Assembly: GCF_001509475.1 (NCBI RefSeq) | Contig: NZ_LLZG01000006.1 | Span: 1 to 43,041 of the forward strand | DNA: 43,041 nucleotides | Source: Streptomyces regalis | GTDB lineage: Bacteria > Actinomycetota > Actinomycetes > Streptomycetales > Streptomycetaceae | Direction of reading: 5' to 3' | Shown: in pieces, positions 1 to 14,251 of the stretch | How the letters are laid out: the number at the start of each line of letters is the position of its first letter | Numbering within the stretch: the first letter of the stretch is position 1 | Program-made: the position numbers and the translations under genes | The notes under the pieces: model-generated | The model's database searches: none | Seen by the model: the letters and a program-made list of their open reading frames with translations, nothing else | What the model was told of the DNA's origin: nothing

Positions 1-2
1 CC

Positions 3-7091
<7,089 letters not shown>

Positions 7092-7119
7092 GCCACCACG
7101 GACGACTTCGGAGGAACCG

Positions 7120-10100
7120 GTGACGCAGCACCACCCGACCGCGGACGAGCTGCTCCGTTCGGTCACCGACACATTCGGCTCGGAGGCAGCACCGAGCGAG
7201 GACGACAGCCTCATCGCCTGGGGTCTGGACTCGATCACCTTGATGAAGATCGCGGGCGGCTGGCGCAAGCGGGGCATCCGGATCAGCTTCGCCGAGCTGG
7301 CCAAGGAACCGACCTTGCGTGCCTGGCGGACACTGCTGGCAGCCCACGTGCCGGCAGCCCAGCCCACGGGGAACGCCCCGACTGCGGCACCTGCCCGGCC
7401 CGAACCCCGTGAACCCTTCCCGCTGGCCGTGATGCAGCACGCCTACTGGATCGGCCGAGGCGACGAGACCACCCTCGGTTCCGTCGCCGCCCACCTCTAC
7501 GTCGAGTTCGACGGCTCCGGCGTCGACCCCGACCGGCTCGACGCGGCCGTACGAGCCCTCGCGGCCCGCCACGGCATGCTGCGCGCCCGCTTCACCGACG
7601 ACGGCCGCCAGGAGATCCTGCCCGACCTCCCCGGCCCCGCGACGGTCGTCAACGACCTGCGGACGCTGGACGCCCGGACCACCGCGGCCAAGCTGGAGGA
7701 CATCCGGCACGCCTCCTCGCACGCACGCCTGGACGTCGCGGCCGGTGAGGTGTTCTCCGTGCAGCTCTCGCTGCTGCCGGACGGCGGCAGCCGACTGCAC
7801 GTCGACGTCGACATGCTCGCCGCCGACGCACTCAGCTACCGGGTACTGCTCTCCGACCTCGCCGAGCTGTACGAGAACCCCGGCACCCCGCTCCCCGCGA
7901 TCCGCACCAGCTACCCGGAGTACCTCGCCGAGCGCGCGGACGTACGGCGGCTGAGCCGGGAGCAGGCACAGGCGTGGTGGCAGCGGCGGATCCCCGAGCT
8001 GCCCAGCGCCCCCGAACTCCCCCTCGTGCCCGAGGCGGAGCGCACGGACCCGACCCGGGTGACCCGCCGCCACCACTGGCTGCCGCCCGAGGAGAAGCGG
8101 CGGCTGACGGCCCGCGCCCATCAGCACGGGCTGACCCCGGCGATGGCGGTGGCGACCGCCTTCTCGGAGGTCCTGGCCGCCTGGAGCGGACAGCCGCGCT
8201 TCCTGCTGAACGTGCCGATGTTCGACCGCAGGGGCTCCCACCCCGACGTCGACCTGCTCGTCGGCGACTTCACCAGCTCGGTGCTGCTCGACGTCGACCT
8301 GGCCGAGCCGGGCTCGTTCACCGAGCACGCGCGGTGCCTGCAGGACCGTATGCACACCGACGCGGCGCACGCCGACTACTCCGGCGTGGAGGTGCTGCGG
8401 GACCTGTCCCGGCTGGGCGGCGACCAGGTCCTGGCGCCCGTCGTGTTCACCAGCGCCCTCAACCTCGGCGAGCTCTTCGACACCGGCGTACGCCAGTCCT
8501 TCGGCAAGCCCGTCTGGATCATCTCCCAGGGACCGCAGGTCCTCCTCGACGCCCAGGTGACCGAGGTCGACGGCGGACTGCTGGTCAACTGGGACGTCCG
8601 CGAGGACGCCTTCCCGGCCGGCCTGGTCGACGCGATGTTCGCCGCCTTCCACGGCCTCGTCACCCGGCTCGGCACCGACGACACGGTCTGGGAGCGGCCG
8701 GTGCCGGCGCTGCTGCCCGCCGAGCAGTCGGCGGTCCGCGCCACAGTCAATGCCACCGAGGCCCCGCGCAGCCACCGGCTACTGCACCAGGGCTTCTTCG
8801 AACGCGCCGCCGGGCAGCCGGACGCCCCCGCCCTGCTGTGGGCCACCGAAGGCGCCCTTTCCTACGGCGAGTTGGCGGACCGCGCACTGCGTACCGCCGC
8901 CGCCCTGGTGGAGCGCGGCGTACGCCCCGGCGACACGGTCGCGGTCAGCCTGCCCAAGGGGCCCGACCAGATCACCGCCGTACTGGGCACGCTGGCCGCG
9001 GGCGCCGCCTATGTGCCGATCGGCGTCGAGCAGCCGCCCGCCCGCCGCGACCGGATCCGCGCCACTGCCGGCTTCCGTATCGCGCTGACCGACGGACGCC
9101 CGGTCGAGGGCCTCGACGCCCTGCCGGTCGCCGAGACGGTGGCCGGTGCGCCTCTGTCCCAGCCGGTGGCGGTGGGTGAGGAGCAGCCCGCCTATGTGCT
9201 GTTCACCTCCGGCTCCACCGGCGAACCCAAGGGCGTCGAGGTGCCGCACCGGGCGGCCATGAACACCATCGACGACCTCAACGACCGTTTCGCCGTGGGC
9301 CCTTCGGACCGCTGCCTGGCCCTCTCCGCCCTGGACTTCGACCTCTCCGTCTACGACATCTTCGCGCTGCTGAGCGCGGGTGGCGCCCTCGTGCTCGTGG
9401 ACGAGGACGACCGACGTGAGGCGAGCCACTGGGCCGACCTGGTGCGTACGCACGCAGTGACGGTCCTCAACTGCGTACCCCCGCTTCTCGACATGCTCCT
9501 CCTCGCCACCACACCCGGTGAACTGACTGGCCTGCGTGCGGTGTTGCTCGGCGGCGACTGGGTCGGAACCGACCTGCCGGGACGCCTCGCCGCGAGGGCA
9601 CCCGGCTGCCGGTTCACCGGGCTGGGCGGCACCACGGAGACCGCCATCCACTCCACCGTCTGCGAAGTGACGGGCTCTCAAGTCCCCGCGCACTGGCGGG
9701 CCGTGCCGTACGGCACCCCCTTGCGCAACGTCCGCTGCCGGGTCGTCGACGCCCACGGACGGGACTGCCCGGACTGGGTGCCGGGTGAGCTGTGGATCGG
9801 CGGGGACGGGGTGGCGCTCGGCTATCGGGCCGACCCTTCGCGTACGGCACAGAAGTTCACCGAGGCGGACGGGGTGCGCTGGTACCGCACCGGTGACCTC
9901 GCGCGGTACTGGCCCGACGGCATCCTGGAGTTCCTCGGACGCCGGGACCACCAGGTCAAGCTGCGCGGCTTCCGGATCGAGCTGGGCGAGGTGGAGGCGG
10001 CACTCGCCGGCCACCCCGCCGTACGGCGCGCCGTCGCCGGGCTGACCCGGGGCCAGGGAGTCCAGCTGGCGGCCGCGGTGGCCGCCGACGCGGGGACGGC

Positions 10101-10587
10101 CGAGGACGAGCTGCGGAAGTGGGCGCGATCCGTGCTGCCGCCGCACATGGTCCCGGCCCGGATCGCCGTGGCCGAAAAACTCCCGCTCACCTCCAACGGA
10201 AAACTCGACCGCCGTGCCGTACAGGAGCTGTGGCAGGTGGAGGAGGCGGGCCGGCACCGGGCCCCGGGCAGCGCCCTCGAGACGGTCGTGGCCCGCGTCT
10301 GGCAGGACGTTCTCGGCGTCGAACGCGTCGGTCTCGACGACGGCTTCTTCGCCCTCGGCGGCGACTCGGTGCTCGCCACCGTGATCGTCGGCCGGCTGCG
10401 TGAGGCCCTGGACACCTCGGAGGTCTCCGTGCGTTCCCTCTTCGCGACTCTGACGGCCGGTGGCATGGCCAAGGGACTGTCCGCCGACGAGGAGACGCCG
10501 GGGCGGCTCGAACAGGTCGCCGCGATCCACCTGGAGATCGAGGACATGTCGGCGGAGGAGGTCGACTCCGCACTGAACGACACATGA
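7120..10587 (+). CDS. Siderophore NRPS: ArCP-Cy-A(Cys-like)-PCP
   Basis: NRPS of 1155 aa with the MbtB/PchE-like layout that builds an aryl-capped thiazoline or oxazoline. Residues 1-75 are an aryl-carrier-type domain (GLDSITLM, Ser38). A heterocyclization domain spans about 95-525 and has the Cy motif DxxxxDxxS (DMLAADALS, residues 231-239) in place of HHxxxDG. An A domain spans about 545-1040, and a terminal PCP carries Ser1083 (GGDSVLA). The hand-read A code is DLYNLGLIHK, closest to cysteine (DLYNLSLIWK), with two positions that look Thr-like. The GTG start has GGAGG at 7110-7114 and lies 28 bp after the upstream NRPS stop, so the two are probably co-transcribed. No TE domain is present, so the chain must pass to another protein, probably one encoded left of the window. 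A salicylate or dihydroxybenzoate starter is inferred; the enzyme making or loading it is not in view. Confidence 0.93.
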   Translation: MTQHHPTADELLRSVTDTFGSEAAPSEDDSLIAWGLDSITLMKIAGGWRKRGIRISFAELAKEPTLRAWRTLLAAHVPAAQPTGNAPTAAPARPEPREPFPLAVMQHAYWIGRGDETTLGSVAAHLYVEFDGSGVDPDRLDAAVRALAARHGMLRARFTDDGRQEILPDLPGPATVVNDLRTLDARTTAAKLEDIRHASSHARLDVAAGEVFSVQLSLLPDGGSRLHVDVDMLAADALSYRVLLSDLAELYENPGTPLPAIRTSYPEYLAERADVRRLSREQAQAWWQRRIPELPSAPELPLVPEAERTDPTRVTRRHHWLPPEEKRRLTARAHQHGLTPAMAVATAFSEVLAAWSGQPRFLLNVPMFDRRGSHPDVDLLVGDFTSSVLLDVDLAEPGSFTEHARCLQDRMHTDAAHADYSGVEVLRDLSRLGGDQVLAPVVFTSALNLGELFDTGVRQSFGKPVWIISQGPQVLLDAQVTEVDGGLLVNWDVREDAFPAGLVDAMFAAFHGLVTRLGTDDTVWERPVPALLPAEQSAVRATVNATEAPRSHRLLHQGFFERAAGQPDAPALLWATEGALSYGELADRALRTAAALVERGVRPGDTVAVSLPKGPDQITAVLGTLAAGAAYVPIGVEQPPARRDRIRATAGFRIALTDGRPVEGLDALPVAETVAGAPLSQPVAVGEEQPAYVLFTSGSTGEPKGVEVPHRAAMNTIDDLNDRFAVGPSDRCLALSALDFDLSVYDIFALLSAGGALVLVDEDDRREASHWADLVRTHAVTVLNCVPPLLDMLLLATTPGELTGLRAVLLGGDWVGTDLPGRLAARAPGCRFTGLGGTTETAIHSTVCEVTGSQVPAHWRAVPYGTPLRNVRCRVVDAHGRDCPDWVPGELWIGGDGVALGYRADPSRTAQKFTEADGVRWYRTGDLARYWPDGILEFLGRRDHQVKLRGFRIELGEVEAALAGHPAVRRAVAGLTRGQGVQLAAAVAADAGTAEDELRKWARSVLPPHMVPARIAVAEKLPLTSNGKLDRRAVQELWQVEEAGRHRAPGSALETVVARVWQDVLGVERVGLDDGFFALGGDSVLATVIVGRLREALDTSEVSVRSLFATLTAGGMAKGLSADEETPGRLEQVAAIHLEIEDMSAEEVDSALNDT

Positions 10588-10627
10588 CGAGACGTGACGA
10601 CACATGACGAGACGTGACGGCACATGA
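10578..10627 (+). repeat. 10/20-bp tandem repeat at the NRPS stop codon
   Basis: Two perfect copies of the 20-mer CGACACATGACGAGACGTGA (10578-10597, 10598-10617) plus a half copy. Read as 10-mers it is five copies of CGRSACRTGA. The NRPS stop (TGA, 10585-10587) lies in the first copy, and every 10-mer ends in TGA, so stops occur in all three frames. The terminator stem begins at the next base. Confidence 0.9.
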
Positions 10628-10667
10628 GAGGAGGGGCGGGGCGCCCGCAGGCACCCCGCCCCTCCTC
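10628..10667. terminator. Bidirectional hairpin terminator between convergent genes
   Basis: Perfect 14-bp inverted repeat, GAGGAGGGGCGGGG (10628-10641) and its complement (10654-10667), with a 12-nt loop. It lies between the end of the NRPS gene and the end of the leftward binding-protein gene. There is no strong U-tract, as is usual for Streptomyces terminators. Confidence 0.8.
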
Positions 10668-10686
10668 CGTGTCCCCCTCGGGCCGG

Positions 10687-11703
10687 TCAGTCGAGCTTCT
10701 TGAACCCGGGCTCCAGGTTGTTCAGCGCCCACGGGATGCCCAGCGCGGACGGGCTGCGCAGCTGGCTGATGGTCGCGACGTCGGTCACCACGTACTTGTC
10801 GTCCTTCACCGCGGACATGTTCTTCACCAGGTCACTGGCCTCGAACGCCTTCTTCAGGTCCGGCGTGGTGAACGCGATGACGACCAGGTCGGCGTCGAGC
10901 TTGTCGAGCTGCTCGAAGGACAGCTCACCGGTCGGGCTGCCGTTGACGGTCTTGATGTTCTTCACCGACGGGGTCAGGCCCATCCCGACCTGGCTCATCA
11001 GCTTGGCCGCGAAGTCGTCCTCGGAGGCGATCGTGAAGATCTTGGCCGGGGTGTTGCCGATGGACAGGCTGTAGGTCTTGCCCTGAAGCTTCGGATGCTT
11101 CGCCTTCACCGCGGCGATGCTGTCCTCGGTCTCCTTGATGACCTGCTCGCCCTGCTCCTCCTTGCCGACGGCCTTGGCGACCACCTGCACATGCTCCTGC
11201 CAGGTCTGCTGCCCCCAGGCCGTCTCGTACCCGATGGTCGGCGCGACCGCGGCGAGCTTCTTGTAGTCCTTGTCCAGGGTGAAGTCCGAGGTGGCGAGGA
11301 TCAGATCGGGCTGGAGAGACGCCACCTTCTCGTAGTCGACGGCGGTCAGCGTGTCGAGGAGCTCGGTCTTCTCGGTGTCGATCCTGTCCTTCAGCCAGGG
11401 GTAGACGCCGTCCTTGGTGAGCGCGTCCTTCGAGATGGCGACGGGGGTGACACCCAGGGCGTACAGCGCGTCGATGTCGTCGGTACCGCCATTGCCGATC
11501 ACCACGATCCGCTCGGGCGCCTTGGTGATCTGCGTGGTGGCGAACTTGTGCTTGATGGACACCGGGAAGGCGGACGAGGTGTCCGTCTTCGCGTCGCCGG
11601 AGGCGTCGGAGGAGCTGTTCGAGTCGTCCTTGACGGAGCCGCAGGCCGCCAAGGCGGCGGCCAGGGTGACGGTGAGAAGGGTGGTGAGGAGCTTTCTCGA
11701 CAT
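10687..11703 (-). CDS. Iron-siderophore ABC transporter substrate-binding lipoprotein
   Basis: FecB/CchF-like periplasmic-binding-fold lipoprotein (338 aa) that would capture the ferric siderophore outside the cell and pass it to an ABC permease. It starts MSRKLLTTLL with a hydrophobic signal and a lipobox LAAC followed by GS, then a Ser/Asp-rich linker and the binding fold (PERIVVIGNGGTDDIDALYALG near the N-terminus, LQPDLILATSD in the middle). I chose the ATG at 11703 over an upstream in-frame start because it gives a clean signal peptide and has an AAGGGA ribosome site. No permease or ATPase gene is in the window, so they are either to the left or unlinked. An iron box lies 53 bp upstream of the start, which supports iron-dependent repression. 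Confidence 0.92.
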   Translation of the reverse strand: MSRKLLTTLLTVTLAAALAACGSVKDDSNSSSDASGDAKTDTSSAFPVSIKHKFATTQITKAPERIVVIGNGGTDDIDALYALGVTPVAISKDALTKDGVYPWLKDRIDTEKTELLDTLTAVDYEKVASLQPDLILATSDFTLDKDYKKLAAVAPTIGYETAWGQQTWQEHVQVVAKAVGKEEQGEQVIKETEDSIAAVKAKHPKLQGKTYSLSIGNTPAKIFTIASEDDFAAKLMSQVGMGLTPSVKNIKTVNGSPTGELSFEQLDKLDADLVVIAFTTPDLKKAFEASDLVKNMSAVKDDKYVVTDVATISQLRSPSALGIPWALNNLEPGFKKLD

Positions 11704-11748
11704 GTGCGTCCCTTGTCGCCGGTGACAGGCAGGAGGTGTAGGGCCGTC

Positions 11749-11778
11749 AGTAAAGCAAGGTAAGGCTTGCCTCAGCAA
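11749..11778 (-). promoter_or_regulatory. Iron-box promoter of the siderophore-binding lipoprotein gene
   Basis: A 19-bp sequence at 11756-11774 (CAAGGTAAGGCTTGCCTCA) matches 13 of 19 bases of the DmdR/IdeR consensus TTAGGTTAGGCTAACCTAA. On the minus strand it fills the spacer between a possible -35 TTGCTG (11778-11773) and -10 TTTACT (11754-11749), 18 bp apart. Repressor bound with Fe2+ would block polymerase. The box is clear by eye; the promoter hexamers are inferred. Confidence 0.75.
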
Positions 11779-11829
11779 CGGTTTTCGGTCAAGTGCCCTG
11801 ACTCTTCGATTGATTGACGGAGAATCAGC

Positions 11830-12783
11830 TCACGGATGCGCCGTCAGGTAGCCGCCCATCGTGCGGAAGTAGTCGGTCGCCGCGTACTCCGTGCCGTCGT
11901 CGGTGCGCAGCCGCTTGACGAGCAGCCCCGGGTGGCGACCCGTGTGGGCGTCCGCCCCGGCCACGATGACGACGCCGTCGCCCTCGCGGATGAAGATGCG
12001 GCCCGGAGTGCCGCCGTAACGGCCCTCGGAGACGGCGGCCGAGACGATCCTGATGCGCTGCCCGCGATGGAATGTGTACGCGTTGGGATACGGGTCCGAC
12101 TGCGCCCGCACCAGGCGCTCCAGGCGCTCCGCGGGCCAGGTCCAGTCGATACGGCTGTCCTCGAGCGAGCGCTTGTGGAAGAAGCTCGCCCGGCTGCGGT
12201 CCTGCGGCTGCCAGTGAGCGGTGGCCTTGCCGGAGGCGATGAGGTCGAGCGACTCGCGCACGATGGGCGCGATGAGGTCAACTGTCCGGTGGAACAGGTC
12301 CGTTGCGGTGTCGGTCGGACCGACCACCACCGAGCGCTGCACCAGGATGTCCCCGGCGTCCAGCTCGCCGTTCATGCGGTGCGCGGTCACGCCGACCCGC
12401 TCCTCGCCGTTGATGAGCGCCCAGATGATGGGGGAGAAGCCGGCGTACGAGGGCAGCAGTGAGTCGTGGACGTTGAGCGTGCCGTGCGGGGGCAGGTCGA
12501 AGAGCTCGGGCGGCAGCCAGGTGCGCCAGTTGTTGGCGACGAGGATGTCGGGCTCGGCGTCGCGCACCGCGGCGAGGAGTTCGGGGTCGTCGGGGCGGTT
12601 GCGCAGGAGTACGGGAACGTCGTTCTTCTCGGCCAGTTCGGCGACGGAGTCGTCCCAGATCTTCTCGTAGGCGTGGTCGCTCTTGGGGTGGGTGACCACG
12701 AGAACGACCTCGTGATCGGAGTCCAGCAGGGCCTGGAGTGTGCGGTGGCCCCAGGTCTGGTAGCCGAACATGGCGACGCGCAT
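11830..12783 (-). CDS. N5-hydroxyornithine formyltransferase (CchA-like)
   Basis: Methionyl-tRNA-formyltransferase-fold enzyme (317 aa) expected to move a formyl group from 10-formyl-tetrahydrofolate to N5-hydroxyornithine, making the hydroxamate building block read by A2 of the first NRPS. The N-terminal half has the formyltransferase active-site pattern NVHDSLLPSYAGFSPI (Asn, His) with Asp in ELDAGDILV. The C-terminal part (about 205-305) is the Fmt C-terminal fold. The start at 12783 (MRVAMFGYQTWG) has AAGGGGAG about 7 nt upstream. The longer start at 12810 lies 3 bp from the iron box and is unlikely. The gene is divergent from the ornithine monooxygenase gene and shares its iron-box region; 126 bp separate its stop from the lipoprotein gene start. 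Confidence 0.9.
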   Translation of the reverse strand: MRVAMFGYQTWGHRTLQALLDSDHEVVLVVTHPKSDHAYEKIWDDSVAELAEKNDVPVLLRNRPDDPELLAAVRDAEPDILVANNWRTWLPPELFDLPPHGTLNVHDSLLPSYAGFSPIIWALINGEERVGVTAHRMNGELDAGDILVQRSVVVGPTDTATDLFHRTVDLIAPIVRESLDLIASGKATAHWQPQDRSRASFFHKRSLEDSRIDWTWPAERLERLVRAQSDPYPNAYTFHRGQRIRIVSAAVSEGRYGGTPGRIFIREGDGVVIVAGADAHTGRHPGLLVKRLRTDDGTEYAATDYFRTMGGYLTAHP

Positions 12784-12809
12784 GCGGTTCTCCCCTTCGG
12801 CGGGCTCCA

Positions 12810-12839
12810 TTGCAAGGTAAGGCTAACCTTATCTAACAT
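12810..12839 (+). promoter_or_regulatory. Iron-box promoter between formyltransferase and monooxygenase genes
   Basis: CAAGGTAAGGCTAACCTTA at 12813-12831 matches 15 of 19 bases of the DmdR/IdeR iron-box consensus. It sits in the spacer of a plausible plus-strand promoter: -35 TTGCAA (12810-12815), 18-bp spacer, -10 TAACAT (12834-12839). Transcription would start near 12846. The layout mirrors the lipoprotein promoter. The box can also serve the divergent formyltransferase gene, although I could not place that gene's promoter. Confidence 0.85.
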
Positions 12840-12867
12840 GTGGCTGCCTGAGGGAGGCGATGCCACG

Positions 12868-14193
12868 GTGAAGTCACCGCTCACGGGATCGGACACCACC
12901 TACGACGTCCTCGGAATCGGCTTCGGGCCGTCAAATCTCGCCCTGGCCATAGCGATTGACGAACACAACGCGGACCTTCCGGCCGACCGTCGGATCAACG
13001 CCCTTTTCCTGGAGCGCCAGCCACGTTTCGGCTGGCACCGGGGCATGCTCATCGACGACGCCACCATGCAGGTGTCGTTCCTCAAGGACCTGGTGACGCT
13101 GCGCAATCCGGCCAGCGACTTCAGCTTCCTGTGCTTTCTGCGCGAGCGCGGCCGGCTGATCGACTTCCTGAACCAGAAGACGCTCTTCCCGCTGCGCGTC
13201 GAGTTCCACGAGTACTTCGAGTGGGCCGCCGAGCGGGTGCGGCACCTCGTGGCGTACGACCATGTGGTGACCGCCATCGACCCCGTGCGCGACGACACGG
13301 GCACGGTGACGCACTTCGACGTGGTCTGCCGGGACCCGGAGCGCCCCGGGCGGACGGTCGCCCGCCGGGCCCGCGACATCAGCGTGGCGGTCGGCCTGGA
13401 ACCGCATGTGCCACCCGGCGTCGAACTGTCCGAACGGGTCTGGCACAACAGCCAGTTACTGCCCCGCGTCACCGAACTCGCCGCCGCGGGTGAGCCGGTG
13501 CGCCGCGCGGTCGTCCTCGGTGCGGGGCAGAGCGCCGCCGAGACCGTCGACTTCCTGCACCGTTCGTTCCCCGAGGCCGAGGTCTGCGCGGTGTTCGCCA
13601 AGTACGGATACACGCCGGCCGACGACAGCCCGTTCGCCAACCGCATCTTCGACCCGGAGGCGGTGGACGTGTACTTCGGCGCACCCTCCGAGGTCAAACA
13701 GTCCCTCTTCGACTATCACCGCTCCACCAACTACTCCGTCGTCGACATGGAGTTGATCGAGTCCCTCTACGCCACCGCCTACCAGGAGAAGGTCACGGGC
13801 CGGGAGCGGCTGCGCTTCCTCAACGTCTCCCGCATCCGCGACGTCCGACAGCGCGGCGACGGCCCGCTGGACGTCGCGGTGGAGTTCCTGCCGACCGGGG
13901 AACAACAGGTGCTGGAGACCGACGTACTGGTCCACGCCACCGGCTACCGTCCCCGTGACCTCACCGCCCTGCTCGGCGAGGCGGCGAAGGTCTGCCTGCG
14001 GGACGACGGGGACGCGGTCCGCGTCTCCCGCGACCACCGCGTGGAGACCGCGCCCGACGTCACCGCGGGAATCTATCTCCAGGGCAGCACCGAGCACACG
14101 CACGGGCTCACCTCGAGCCTGCTGTCGACCACCGCGATCCGCGCGGGGGAGATCCACCGCTCCCTGCTGGACCGGCACACGGCGCCCGTCTGA
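12868..14193 (+). CDS. L-ornithine N5-monooxygenase (SidA/PvdA/CchB-like)
   Basis: Flavin-dependent N-hydroxylating monooxygenase (441 aa) that converts L-ornithine to N5-hydroxyornithine, the first step to the hydroxamate ligand. It shows an FAD-binding GIGFGPSNLALA near the N-terminus, the substrate/flavin segment MQVSFLKDLVTLRNP, an NADPH-binding GAGQSAAET in the middle and the family motif ATGYRP near the C-terminus. I chose the GTG at 12868, with GGGAGG at 12852-12857, because the alternative ATG at 12838 falls inside the predicted -10 hexamer. A TTA codon at 13456-13458, in the same CAG-TTA-CTG context as the one in the first NRPS, suggests bldA-dependent translation. Lysine as substrate cannot be fully excluded from sequence, but the hfOrn code in the NRPS argues for ornithine. 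Confidence 0.93.
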   Translation: MKSPLTGSDTTYDVLGIGFGPSNLALAIAIDEHNADLPADRRINALFLERQPRFGWHRGMLIDDATMQVSFLKDLVTLRNPASDFSFLCFLRERGRLIDFLNQKTLFPLRVEFHEYFEWAAERVRHLVAYDHVVTAIDPVRDDTGTVTHFDVVCRDPERPGRTVARRARDISVAVGLEPHVPPGVELSERVWHNSQLLPRVTELAAAGEPVRRAVVLGAGQSAAETVDFLHRSFPEAEVCAVFAKYGYTPADDSPFANRIFDPEAVDVYFGAPSEVKQSLFDYHRSTNYSVVDMELIESLYATAYQEKVTGRERLRFLNVSRIRDVRQRGDGPLDVAVEFLPTGEQQVLETDVLVHATGYRPRDLTALLGEAAKVCLRDDGDAVRVSRDHRVETAPDVTAGIYLQGSTEHTHGLTSSLLSTTAIRAGEIHRSLLDRHTAPV

Positions 14194-14251
14194 GCCGGTC
14201 GGGCCTGTCGGCCGGCGGCCGGGCGGTCGTACGGCGGGCGCGGGACGAGGG

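Noticed and set aside
12838..14193. ATG at 12838 as the monooxygenase start
   Set aside because: It lies inside the predicted -10 TAACAT right after the iron box and has no ribosome site. GTG 12868 has GGGAGG upstream.
14194..14218. Weak inverted repeat GCCGGTCG...CGGCCGGC between the monooxygenase and GH15 genes
   Set aside because: The stem is short with a mismatch, and similar matches are frequent in such GC-rich sequence, so I did not call a terminator.
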